Positions 4,949 through 12,312 of a DNA stretch of 12,312 nt are shown here, piece by piece. The number at the start of each line of letters is the position of its first letter. Position 1 is the first letter of the stretch. The translations under genes and the position numbers were made by a program. The notes under the pieces are model-generated. The model had not been told where the DNA came from and did no database searches. It saw only the letters and a program-made list of their open reading frames with translations. This DNA comes from JBBSMX01 sp038232935 (GTDB taxonomy: Bacteria > Bacteroidota > Rhodothermia > Rhodothermales > JANQRZ01): assembly GCA_038232935.1 (NCBI GenBank), contig JBBSMX010000125.1:1-12312 (forward strand), read 5' to 3'.

Positions 4949-6829
4949 ATGGCGTCCCACCCCACCGACTCTGCTGAAGTGACCGCGCCGGACGGGCTGG
5001 TGCGGGTGCTGCCGGAGAACCTCGCCAACAAGATCGCCGCGGGCGAGGTGGTGCAGCGGCCGGCCTCCGTGCTGAAGGAGCTGATGGAGAATGCCCTCGA
5101 CGCGGGGGCGGGGCAGGTGACCGTGATCCTCCGGCAGGCGGGCAGCGAACTCGTGCAGGTCGTGGACGACGGCGGCGGGATGGGGCCGGCCGACGCCGCC
5201 GCCTGCTTCGGCCGCCATGCCACGAGCAAGATCACGTCGTCGGACGACCTCGACCGCATCCGCACGCTCGGCTTTCGCGGCGAAGCGCTCGCCTCGATTG
5301 CTGCCGTCGCCCACGTCGAGCTCAAGTCGAAGCGGCGCAGCGACGGGGCAGGCACCTGCGTTCGGATCGAGGGCGGGACGCTGACGGACCAGTCGCCGTG
5401 CGCCGCGCCGGACGGGACGTCGGTGGCGGTGCGGAACCTGTTCTTCAACGTGCCGGCGCGGCGCAACTTCCTCAAGTCGCCGGCGACGGAGTTCAAGCAC
5501 CTCGTCGAGACGTTCCAGTATCTGGCGCTCTCGAACCCGGAGGTCGGCTTCACGCTCGTCCACGACGAGGCCGAGGTCTACCGGCTCGCCCCGTCCGAGG
5601 CGGGCTTCGACGCGGCGCTGCGCAGTCGGATCGGCGAGTTGATGGGCGAGCGGGGCGAGGATGCCCTCGTGCTGGTCGAGGAAGCCACGAGCTACCTCTC
5701 GGTGCGCGGCTACGTCGGGAAACCGGCCGTAGCGCGCAAGAGCCGGAGCGAGCAGTTCCTCTTCGTCAACGGCCGCTACATCAAGAACCGCTCGCTCGAC
5801 CACGCCGTCGCCGCCGCCTTCGACGACCTGCTGCCTAAGGGGACGTACCCGCTCTTCGCCCTCTTCCTCACCCTCGACCCGCGCCACGTGGACGTCAACG
5901 TCCACCCGACGAAGACCGAGGTGAAGTTCGACGACGAGCGCGGCATCTACGGGTTCATCCGCGCCGTCGTCAAAAAGGCCCTCGGCGACGCCGACGTGAT
6001 CCCGAGCCTGGGCGACGGCTTTTCGGGGAGCCGGGCGACGCAGTCCGTCGTCACGACCTTGCCGGCCGACATCCGCCCCGTCCGGTTCGAGACGAGCGAG
6101 CGCGACCCCGCGGCGGTCATGCCGATCCGCTCGTCGTCGCCCTCGTTCGAGCGATCGTTCGGAGACGCATTCGATGGGGAGCCGGAGCCGGTGAAGGCGA
6201 TCCCTTCCGAGGCCCGGCCGCTGGAGCGCGGAGGGGCGGAGGAGGACTTTGAGGTCGGGGACCGGCCGCCGGTGTGGCAGCTCCACAACCGCTACGTCGT
6301 TACACCGATACGCTCGGGGCTGATGCTGTTGGACCAACGCGCCGCGCACGAACGCATCCTCTACGAGCAGGCCCTCGCCGCGATGGGCGGCGGGCTCGCC
6401 TCGTCGCAGCAGCTCCTCTTCCCCGTCACCCTCGAGTTTCCCCCCGCCGACTTCGAACTGCTTAAAGAGCTGCTACCCGACCTCGCCCTCCTCGGGTTCG
6501 AGATCACGCCGTTCTCCGGCCGGACGGTGAAGGTGGAGGGCGTGCCGGCCGACGTGCAGGTGGGCCGGGAGCGGATGATCCTCGAAGAGGTGCTGGAACA
6601 GTACAAAACCTACCGGGACGGCCTCCAGCTCAACATCCGCGACAACCTCGCCAAAAGCCTCGCGCGCCGCAGCGCCATCAAGCCGGGCAAGTCGCTCGGC
6701 GACGCCGAAGCGCGCTCGCTGATCGACCAGCTCTTCTCCTGCGAGATGCCGTACGCCTGCCCGCTCGGCCGGCCGACGATGATCAAGATTTCTATGGAGG
6801 AGCTGGAGCGCCGCTTCAGCCGCGGGTGA
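4949..6829 (+). CDS. mutL: DNA mismatch repair protein MutL
   Basis: MutL couples MutS mismatch recognition to strand removal. The 626-residue protein (start ATG 4949; an upstream in-frame GTG at 4898 lies inside a hairpin and is unlikely) has the GHKL ATPase N-terminus: E47-N48 in KELMENALDAGA, DDGGGMG, GRHATSKI, LGFRGEALASIA and GTSVAVRNLFFNVPARR. A variable linker (about 355-435) leads to the dimerisation domain. The nuclease motif DQHA(x)2E(x)4E appears as DQRAAHERILYE (462-473). The ACR motif is ARR (572-574) and CPHGRP is CPLGRP (604-609). D462, E468 and C604 are kept, but the metal-ligand positions 464, 573 and 606 are Arg, Arg and Leu. The ATPase is intact; strand nicking may be impaired or rely on a divergent metal site. 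No MutH is present here. Confidence 0.97.
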   Translation: MASHPTDSAEVTAPDGLVRVLPENLANKIAAGEVVQRPASVLKELMENALDAGAGQVTVILRQAGSELVQVVDDGGGMGPADAAACFGRHATSKITSSDDLDRIRTLGFRGEALASIAAVAHVELKSKRRSDGAGTCVRIEGGTLTDQSPCAAPDGTSVAVRNLFFNVPARRNFLKSPATEFKHLVETFQYLALSNPEVGFTLVHDEAEVYRLAPSEAGFDAALRSRIGELMGERGEDALVLVEEATSYLSVRGYVGKPAVARKSRSEQFLFVNGRYIKNRSLDHAVAAAFDDLLPKGTYPLFALFLTLDPRHVDVNVHPTKTEVKFDDERGIYGFIRAVVKKALGDADVIPSLGDGFSGSRATQSVVTTLPADIRPVRFETSERDPAAVMPIRSSSPSFERSFGDAFDGEPEPVKAIPSEARPLERGGAEEDFEVGDRPPVWQLHNRYVVTPIRSGLMLLDQRAAHERILYEQALAAMGGGLASSQQLLFPVTLEFPPADFELLKELLPDLALLGFEITPFSGRTVKVEGVPADVQVGRERMILEEVLEQYKTYRDGLQLNIRDNLAKSLARRSAIKPGKSLGDAEARSLIDQLFSCEMPYACPLGRPTMIKISMEELERRFSRG

Positions 6830-6861
6830 CAATCAGGGTGATGGGCGGTTGCTCGTAGGCT

Positions 6862-7014
6862 CCCCCTCACCCTGTCCCTCGCTCCGAAGGCTCTCCCCCA
6901 AGGGGCGAGGGGACGTGAACTGAAACGTCGGCAGCTTTCGGCTGGCAAAGCGCCTGGGATTCACGTTCTCGCCCCCAGTGGGGGCGAGATGCCCGGCAGG
7001 GCAGAGAGGGGGGG
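6862..7014. repeat. Palindromic intergenic repeat pair (REP/BIME-like) between mutL and tilS
   Basis: This covers most of the roughly 300-base gap between mutL and tilS. The left arm (6862-6919) starts in CCCCCTC, carries CCCCCAAGGGGCGAGGGG and ends ACGTGAA. The right arm (6960-7014) reads as its inverted, diverged copy: TTCACGT, then the perfect 10-bp hairpin TCTCGCCCCC-AGT-GGGGGCGAGA (6967-6989), then a purine-rich end. About 40 bases separate them. The layout resembles the paired palindromes common as dispersed repeats in GC-rich bacteria. I see no gene in 6830-7134. Confidence 0.6.
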
Positions 7015-7134
7015 CACGCGCGGCGACGGCTCACGTGTAATTGACCGCAACGCTAGAGGATGGAGAAGGGTGGAAAGCGGATGGGATTGTTCTTCCGTTG
7101 CTATCCTCCATTTTCGCTCCTTCATCGTCCTGCC

Positions 7135-8517
7135 ATGCCGCTGCCCCAACGCCTCTCCGATTTCATCGCCGAGCACGGTCTGCTCGTGCCCGGCGCGCGC
7201 GTCGTCGTCGGTGCCAGCGGTGGTGCGGATTCGACCGTGCTGCTGTGGTTGCTTCGGGAAACGGGCTTCGTGCCCGTCGCGGCGCACGTCAACTACGGCC
7301 TGCGAGGAGCCGACGCCGACGCCGACGAGGCCCTCGTGCGAGCGCTCTGCAAGCAGTGGGCCATCCCGTTCCGCGTTCTTCGAGCAGGGATCGAGGGATC
7401 GGTGCAGGCAGCGGCTCGCGAAGCGCGGTACGAGTTCTTCGGAGACGTGGCGCGCGCGGTCGGGGCCGAGGTCGTTGCCACGGCGCATCACCGCGACGAC
7501 CAGGCCGAGACGCTGCTGCTCAACCTGTTTCGAGGGTGCGGGCCGGCGGGCCTCGCCGGGATGCCGGTGCGGCGTCCGCTCGCTCCCGGCTCCGACGTGT
7601 GGGTCGTGCGTCCGCTGCTGTTCGCGTCGCGGGCCGAGATCGAAGTGTACGCCCATGACCACGGACTCCGCTGGCGCGAGGATGCCTCGAACCAGACCGG
7701 CGACTACCGGCGCAACGTGCTCCGCCGCAAGGTGCTGCCGCTCATCGAAGCACACTTCGGCGCGGGCGTAGCCGAGCGGCTCGCGCACGCGGCAACGCTG
7801 CTGCGCGAGTACCTCGACAGCGGGGCCGCGCTCGCTGGCACCGCTGCATTCGACGGGGCGTCGGAGCAGCTGCCGGATGGATGGGCACTCCGGCTCGACA
7901 CCATCACATCGCTGCCCGAGGTGGTGCGGCGCGGCATCGTCCTCGAAGCGCTCCGTTGGTGGGCACCGGACGCCCCGCGCACGGCGGCGGCGGTGGCCGA
8001 AGTCGAGGCGCTCCTCACAGCACAGCCGGGGCGGCGGGTTGTGTGGCCGAGCGTGACGGTGTGGCGCGGCCGGGACCGGCTCGTGTTCACATCGGCCGCC
8101 GCACCGCCGAACTTCGAGGCGTCCGTGCAGTTCGGCGAGACGGTGACGCCGTTGGGTACGCTCCGGGTGGATCCGTTGGACGACGTGCCGAACGCGTTCG
8201 AGGCGACGCCGCACGTCGAGTTCGTGGATGCAGGCCGGTTGCGGTTCCCGCTCACTCTTCGGCCGTGGCAGCCCGGCGACACGGTTCGGCCATTCGGCCT
8301 CGACGGGCACAAAAACGTCAGCGACGTGCTCACCGACCGCGCGGTGCCGCCACATCGCCGCGCGCGGCAACTCGTGCTCGTCTCGGGAGGGGAGATGGTC
8401 TGGGTCGTCGGCCAGCGGCTCGACGCGGCGTTCGCACTGCGTTCCGAGACGCGGCAGGCGGTTCGACTAGCGTGGGCACCGGCAGATTCATTGGATCCCG
8501 ACGTTGCCGGACGCTAA
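7135..8517 (+). CDS. tilS: tRNA(Ile)-lysidine synthetase TilS
   Basis: TilS converts C34 of tRNA-Ile(CAU) to lysidine with lysine and ATP, so that AUA is read as isoleucine and not methionine; it is normally essential. The 460-residue product starts at ATG 7135. An in-frame start at 7060 would add 25 residues of unlike character (RMGLFFRCYPPFSLLHR) and is rejected. The N-type ATP pyrophosphatase P-loop is SGGADS at 28-33, followed by HVNYGLRG, ATAHHRDDQAETLLLNLFRG (about 115-134) and the GLAGMP loop. The C-terminus has the substrate-binding TilS domain (RPWQPGDTVRPFGLDGHKNV, then DR.VP...R). It is full length. hpt follows 33 bases later, an order common across bacteria (tilS-hpt-ftsH), but ftsH is not next here. 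The leader is pyrimidine-rich without Shine-Dalgarno. Confidence 0.97.
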   Translation: MPLPQRLSDFIAEHGLLVPGARVVVGASGGADSTVLLWLLRETGFVPVAAHVNYGLRGADADADEALVRALCKQWAIPFRVLRAGIEGSVQAAAREARYEFFGDVARAVGAEVVATAHHRDDQAETLLLNLFRGCGPAGLAGMPVRRPLAPGSDVWVVRPLLFASRAEIEVYAHDHGLRWREDASNQTGDYRRNVLRRKVLPLIEAHFGAGVAERLAHAATLLREYLDSGAALAGTAAFDGASEQLPDGWALRLDTITSLPEVVRRGIVLEALRWWAPDAPRTAAAVAEVEALLTAQPGRRVVWPSVTVWRGRDRLVFTSAAAPPNFEASVQFGETVTPLGTLRVDPLDDVPNAFEATPHVEFVDAGRLRFPLTLRPWQPGDTVRPFGLDGHKNVSDVLTDRAVPPHRRARQLVLVSGGEMVWVVGQRLDAAFALRSETRQAVRLAWAPADSLDPDVAGR

Positions 8518-8550
8518 CTTCTGCGTCCCTTCTCTCCCTGCTCGCCGCCC

Positions 8551-9123
8551 ATGCCTGATTCCATCGCCCCTGCCGTCGCCGAAACCGTCACCTGTCGGGG
8601 GGAGCCGTTCCGCCTCTACCTCGATGCCGACACGATTGCGCGACGGGTCGCCGAGATCGGCCGCGCCATCAGCGAGGAGTACGACGGGCGGCGGCCCATC
8701 CTCATCGGCGTGCTCAACGGGGCCTACATGTTCCTCGCCGACCTCATGCGGCAGGTCACGATCGACTGCGAGGTAGACTTCCTCAAGCTCTCGTCCTACG
8801 GCGAGGAGAAGGTGTCGAGCGGGAGCGTCACCGAGCTGAAGAAGATCGACGCCGAGATCGAGGGCCGCCACGTCATCGTGGTGGAGGACATCGTCGACAC
8901 CGGGCTCTCGATGCAGTTCATCACCGACCTGATGCGCGAGGCGAACCCGGCCTCGGTCAAAGTGGCGACGCTCCTCCACAAAAAAGCCGCGACGAACCCC
9001 GATCTCAACCTGAAGCTCGACTACGTCGGCTTCGAGATCGACAACCTGTTCGTGATCGGGTACGGGCTCGACTACGGCCAGCTCGCCCGCAACCTCCCCG
9101 CCATCTACATCCTCGATGCGTAG
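8551..9123 (+). CDS. hpt: Hypoxanthine phosphoribosyltransferase
   Basis: Hpt salvages hypoxanthine (often also guanine) with PRPP to form IMP or GMP in the cytoplasm. The 190-residue protein is of normal size. It has the ILIGVLNGAYMFLADL segment, the catalytic flexible-loop region (KLSSYGEEKVSSG), the PRPP-binding signature VVEDIVDTGLS with E112, D113 and D116, the purine-contact stretch LLHKKA, and the C-terminal DYVGFEIDNLFVIGYGLDYG. It sits 33 bases behind tilS and is probably co-transcribed with it. Its stop at 9121-9123 is 11 bases from the end of the convergent HD-domain gene, with no room for separate terminators. The start ATG at 8551 follows a C/T-rich leader. Confidence 0.97.
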   Translation: MPDSIAPAVAETVTCRGEPFRLYLDADTIARRVAEIGRAISEEYDGRRPILIGVLNGAYMFLADLMRQVTIDCEVDFLKLSSYGEEKVSSGSVTELKKIDAEIEGRHVIVVEDIVDTGLSMQFITDLMREANPASVKVATLLHKKAATNPDLNLKLDYVGFEIDNLFVIGYGLDYGQLARNLPAIYILDA

Positions 9124-9134
9124 GCGTCCGGAGC

Positions 9135-10460
9135 CTACTCGTCGTGCAAGACGCCCTGTGCGGCGAGGTCGAGGGCGACTTGCTTGGGAGCGCAGACGTA
9201 GTGCCGGACGACGGCCCCGGTGAGGGCGCCGACAGCCGCCACCTCCGTCGCCCGCGATAGCTCGCGGACGCGCCCGTCGCGCTCCAAAATCGAGATCGAG
9301 TCCTCGACGCGCTGGTAGGCATCGAGCGACGAACGGCTGACGGTGAGGTAGGCGTCCACGTCCTCGGGAGCGCCAGTGGGGGAGGAAAGGCCGGTCGAGA
9401 CGAGCCAGTCTGCGACGCGCTCGCGCCACGCGTCGAGCTCGGCAGCGGTCGGCTCGGCAGTGAGGTAGGTGGTGCGGAAGAGATCGCGGTCGACGAAGCG
9501 GCGGGCGAGATCCGCGAGGATCGGGTCGGCGGACGCGGTCCAGCGCTTGAGGCTGTAGAGGAGGTCGGTGTCGTCGAGCCGGCAGAAGGCGTCGAGCACG
9601 TCGGGCTGCGCGATGTCGTCGGCGGTGACGCGGCGGTCGAGGAAGAAGCGGAGGGCGGGGGAGGAGGCGAGCACGGCCGGGTCGCTGTCGGCGCAGCAGG
9701 CGCGGGCGTGGGTGAAGGCACCACGCAGGAGGTGGTCTGCCGCGATCACCGTCTTGTGGAGGTAGACCTGCCAGTACATCAGCCGCCGCGAGAGGATGTA
9801 GCTCTCGACGGCGTACGCCCCCTTCGCCTCGATCACGATGTCGGCCTCCGACCCGCCCGCGAGCGGATGGACGCGCATCGTCTTGATGATCCGGTCGACG
9901 CCGATCACGCCCTCAGCGACGCCGGTGTAGAACGAGTCACGGCGGAGGTAGTCGAGCCGGTCCATGTCGAGCTGCGACGAGAGGAGGCTCTGGAAGAACG
10001 GGCGCGGGTAGGCGTCGTCGAATATGGCGAGCGTGAGGTCGAGCGCGCCGCCGAGGCGTTCGTTGAGCCGGTGGAGCAGGACGCGGCTCATCTGCTCGTG
10101 CCGGAACGGGCCATCCGCGCCGGGTCCGATGAGGTCGGTTTCGAGCGTGTGAGAGAACGGGCCGTGGCCGATGTCGTGGAGGAGGGCGGCGGCGAGGGTG
10201 GCGTCGTGCTCGGCCTCGGAGATCGGCGTGCCCTTCTCGGAGAGGCTGAGGAGCGCCTGCTGCATGAGCGCCATCGCGCCGAGTCCGTGCTGGAACCGCG
10301 TGTGCTCGGCCCCCGGGAAGACGAGGTGGCCGAGTCCGAGCTGCCGGATCCGCCGCAGCCGCTGGAACTCCGGCGTCTCGATGAGGGGGAGGAGCAGCCG
10401 CTTCGGGACGGAGATGAACCCGTGGACCGGATCGGAGAAGATTTTGAAACGGCTCGCCAC
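9135..10460 (-). CDS. HD-domain phosphohydrolase, SAMHD1/dGTPase-like
   Basis: The product has 441 residues if translation starts at GTG 10460, giving (M)ASRFKIFSDPVHGFISVPKR. That N-terminus matches where the family begins (KI.DP.HG.I). A longer frame to 10589 adds 43 low-complexity residues and is less likely. The metal motif is seen as EHTRFQH (H58), LLHDIGHGPFSH (H95-D96) and SSQLDMDRLDYLRRDS (D165/D167), the H...HD...D pattern of SAMHD1-type HD enzymes. Those cut dNTPs to nucleoside and triphosphate; many bacterial relatives are uncharacterised, so substrate is inference. It is convergent with hpt (purine salvage) and divergent from the deacetylase gene. The C-terminal 170 residues are family-specific and not informative to me. 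Confidence 0.85.
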   Translation of the reverse strand: MASRFKIFSDPVHGFISVPKRLLLPLIETPEFQRLRRIRQLGLGHLVFPGAEHTRFQHGLGAMALMQQALLSLSEKGTPISEAEHDATLAAALLHDIGHGPFSHTLETDLIGPGADGPFRHEQMSRVLLHRLNERLGGALDLTLAIFDDAYPRPFFQSLLSSQLDMDRLDYLRRDSFYTGVAEGVIGVDRIIKTMRVHPLAGGSEADIVIEAKGAYAVESYILSRRLMYWQVYLHKTVIAADHLLRGAFTHARACCADSDPAVLASSPALRFFLDRRVTADDIAQPDVLDAFCRLDDTDLLYSLKRWTASADPILADLARRFVDRDLFRTTYLTAEPTAAELDAWRERVADWLVSTGLSSPTGAPEDVDAYLTVSRSSLDAYQRVEDSISILERDGRVRELSRATEVAAVGALTGAVVRHYVCAPKQVALDLAAQGVLHDE

Positions 10461-10649
10461 GGCGTCCGAGGTCGGAGTGCAGGAGGTAGAGACCCAGCAT
10501 GCTGCGTCTGTCGAACGGGACGAAGGGGCGGGGTGATCCGGGGGATGGGGTCCCTTTCCAGCGGCATGACGCGTTCGGAGGTGGCGCATGGGTCAACACG
10601 GGCGTAGAGGCGCAACATGTCGCGTGTCTACCTTGGGAGGACGGCGGCG

Positions 10650-10679
10650 TTGAATCGAACCGCCGGTCCGGCGTATCGT
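10650..10679 (+). promoter_or_regulatory. Weak candidate promoter of the deacetylase gene
   Basis: TTGAAT (10650-10655) and TATCGT (10674-10679) are 18 bases apart. Transcription would start only a few bases before the ATG at 10691, giving a nearly leaderless mRNA. Between the divergent starts (10461-10690) I see no other clear site. The match is weak and could be chance. Confidence 0.2.
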
Positions 10680-10690
10680 GCGCCCTTCCT

Positions 10691-12079
10691 ATGTCTATGC
10701 GCCAACCCATCCCCTGCTGTATCGAAGCGCCCGACGCGTTCGTGCCGAAGGCGCGCTATGCGCTGGAAACGCTGCTGACTCCGCTCGGCCTCGCGCCGGT
10801 GTGGGCGGACCGGACGCTGTGCGCGAGCGAAGGGGTTTACTACGGCCCCCGGTCGGAGATGCTGCCGGAGCCCGTGGTGTCCATCCCACTCGACCCCGAC
10901 ACCGCGGACTTTTTCGCTTCCGGTGAGGTCTACCGACCCGACGACGCGCGTCTGCTCGATTGGGGCGGCGACCACTGGCCGGTTCTGTTCCCTCGCACGC
11001 CGGCCGGCGGCCTCCCGGACCTCATCGCCTCGGCCTTCTTCTGGCTCGCCGGCTGGCAGGAGGTGACGACACGCGTCCGCGACGAGCACGGACGTTTCCC
11101 CTTTCGCGCCTCGTTGCAGGCTGCGCTGGGCTGCGCGCGCGCGCCGCTCGTGGACGGATACCGCGAGGTGTTGGCGGAGGCGCTGGCAGCCCAGGGCATC
11201 CTGATCCGGCGGCAGCACTGGCAGGGAAAACCGTGGGCCGTGGCGATGACGCACGACGTGGACCTCCTGCGGAAGCGACGGCTCGGGACCATAGCGCGGG
11301 CGGTGCTGCGCGGCGACGGCCGGCGGGCGGCGGCGCTCCGACAAGCCGCTTTCGCCGCCGATCCCCGGCGCGTAAGCCTCGGCCGGATGGTGGCGGCGGA
11401 GCGTTCGCGGAGGGTGAGCGCGACGTACTTCTTCAAGACGGCGGCGCGCGGGCCGTGGGACGTGCCGTACGCGGCGCAGAGCCCCTATCTCCGCCACCTG
11501 CTCCGCGACCTCGAATCGGGCGGATTCGAGGTCGGGCTGCACCCGAGCTATTTCGGGCACGATCACCTCGGGCACCTCGTAGAGGAACGGGACCGCCTGA
11601 CATCCCTCCTCCGTGAGCCGCCCCTCACCGTACGGCAGCACTTCCTCCGGTTCGACCCCGTCGCCACGCCCCGGCTGCAGCAGGCCGCCGGATTCCGGCT
11701 GGACTCGACGCTCGGGTTCGCGCGGCAGGAGGGCTTCCGGCGCGGCACGTGCTTTCCGTTCCGGCTGTTCGACGTGCCGACGAATGCACCGCTCGGCCTC
11801 TGGGAGCTACCGCTCGCGGTGATGGATACGACGCTCTTCACCCACCGCGGACTCGACGGGGACGCCGCCGAGCGGGCCATCGGCGAGGTGCTCGATGTGT
11901 GCAGCCGCGTGGGCGGGTGCTGCGTGGTGCTGTGGCACAACACGATCTACGATGAGGTGGACTATCCGGGACAAGCCGCCGTGTTCGAGCGCACGCTGGA
12001 CCGAGCGCTCGAACAGAGGGCCGCTGTGCTCAGCCTGCGCGGAGCCCTCGATGCTCTCGATCCCCCGGCTGGTTTGTAG
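10691..12079 (+). CDS. Polysaccharide deacetylase family protein (DUF7033-type N-terminus)
   Basis: The protein has 462 residues from ATG 10691; the ATG at 10697 would remove two. Residues 1-175 are an N-terminal region like that of Bacteroidota deacetylase-like proteins (VSIPLDPDTADFF, then DLIASAFFWLAGWQEV). The NodB-like barrel follows with AMTHDVDLLRKRR (T187-H188-D189 to D191), GLHPSYFGHDH (H284), RQHFLRFD, DSTLGFARQEGFR and a C-terminal LWHNTIYDEVDYPG (H416). In NodB enzymes the Asp and His residues bind metal and remove N-acetyl groups from polysaccharide. Spacing here differs from classic NodB, so the substrate is unknown. There is no signal peptide at the start, so it may act in the cytoplasm on a precursor. 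It stands alone; no glycan-synthesis genes are visible next to it. Confidence 0.85.
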   Translation: MSMRQPIPCCIEAPDAFVPKARYALETLLTPLGLAPVWADRTLCASEGVYYGPRSEMLPEPVVSIPLDPDTADFFASGEVYRPDDARLLDWGGDHWPVLFPRTPAGGLPDLIASAFFWLAGWQEVTTRVRDEHGRFPFRASLQAALGCARAPLVDGYREVLAEALAAQGILIRRQHWQGKPWAVAMTHDVDLLRKRRLGTIARAVLRGDGRRAAALRQAAFAADPRRVSLGRMVAAERSRRVSATYFFKTAARGPWDVPYAAQSPYLRHLLRDLESGGFEVGLHPSYFGHDHLGHLVEERDRLTSLLREPPLTVRQHFLRFDPVATPRLQQAAGFRLDSTLGFARQEGFRRGTCFPFRLFDVPTNAPLGLWELPLAVMDTTLFTHRGLDGDAAERAIGEVLDVCSRVGGCCVVLWHNTIYDEVDYPGQAAVFERTLDRALEQRAAVLSLRGALDALDPPAGL

Positions 12080-12312
12080 GCACCGCGACGATCAGACCGG
12101 GCGTAGATTGGCCGGGCTTCACGGATCAGGGTAGCCGCTTCGCCGTTTGAGTCTGCCCCTCTGAACTGGAGTTTGGCCTTTTCAAGAACGCGGACCTGCA
12201 ATTGCGTGCAGCCAGAGCAGATCGCCGCTTCCTTTTATCGATGTCGGGTCTGAATCGGGCATATCGTTTAATCGAAAAAGGCGCTCTTGGGATGGAATAA
12301 GCGATTCTCTGC
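12080..12312. other. Gene-free end of window
   Basis: I find no convincing gene in these 233 bases. An imperfect palindrome CTGCA-ATTGCG-TGCAG lies at 12196-12211. The last 80 bases are noticeably more AT-rich than the rest of the window, which may mark a promoter region of a gene beyond the edge. Confidence 0.4.

Noticed and set aside
6967..6989. Intrinsic terminator of mutL
   Set aside because: The hairpin is perfect but lacks a T-run on either strand and is part of a larger inverted repeat.
7060..7134. Upstream start of TilS
   Set aside because: The extra residues are not TilS-like; the family begins close to the ATG at 7135.
10461..10589. N-terminal extension of the HD protein to 10589
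   Set aside because: The 43 extra residues are low-complexity (Pro/His/Ser/Thr-rich) and unlike the family, whereas the GTG at 10460 gives the expected N-terminus.

Overview
This is a GC-rich chromosomal window of mostly housekeeping genes. It looks like a member of the Bacteroidota/Rhodothermota assemblage, probably Rhodothermales (Salinibacter/Rhodothermus relatives). The placement is an inference from four things: the protein families and their order (CPBP protease, DUF2007 protein, CdsA; tilS-hpt; a DUF7033-type polysaccharide deacetylase), the high GC, start codons almost without Shine-Dalgarno sequences, and a tRNA promoter that fits the Bacteroidota TAnnTTTG consensus.

Layout. Positions 1-137 hold the cut-off 3' end of an IS1595-family (IS1016-like) insertion sequence. 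Positions 138-496 have no convincing protein gene but contain a 9-bp-arm hairpin, three copies of a 10-bp palindromic motif (291-335), and a sequence that folds on paper into a 103-nt three-way junction (354-456) whose 5' strand copies the start of the neighbouring tRNA. A minus-strand tRNA-Arg(CCG) follows (497-573), with a terminator and a plausible promoter. From 759 to 9123 all genes are on the plus strand: a PDZ/radical-SAM/DUF512 protein, a CPBP intramembrane protease, a DUF2007 protein, CdsA, a 75-residue one-helix membrane protein, MutL, TilS and Hpt. A SAMHD1/dGTPase-like HD phosphohydrolase (9135-10460, minus strand) converges on hpt, and a polysaccharide-deacetylase-like protein (10691-12079, plus strand) diverges from it. 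The last 230 bases show no gene.

Functional themes are membrane lipid synthesis and membrane proteins (CPBP, CdsA, small membrane protein), mismatch repair (MutL), tRNA decoding (tRNA-Arg, TilS) and purine/nucleotide handling (Hpt, HD protein).

I see no CRISPR array, toxin-antitoxin pair, prophage or recognisable defence island. The observations most worth a second look are the structured, tRNA-mimicking element with its upstream palindrome array (291-456), and a MutL whose C-terminal metal-site residues are substituted at three of five positions. Smaller points are several intergenic palindromic or G-rich repeats and the near absence of Shine-Dalgarno sequences.
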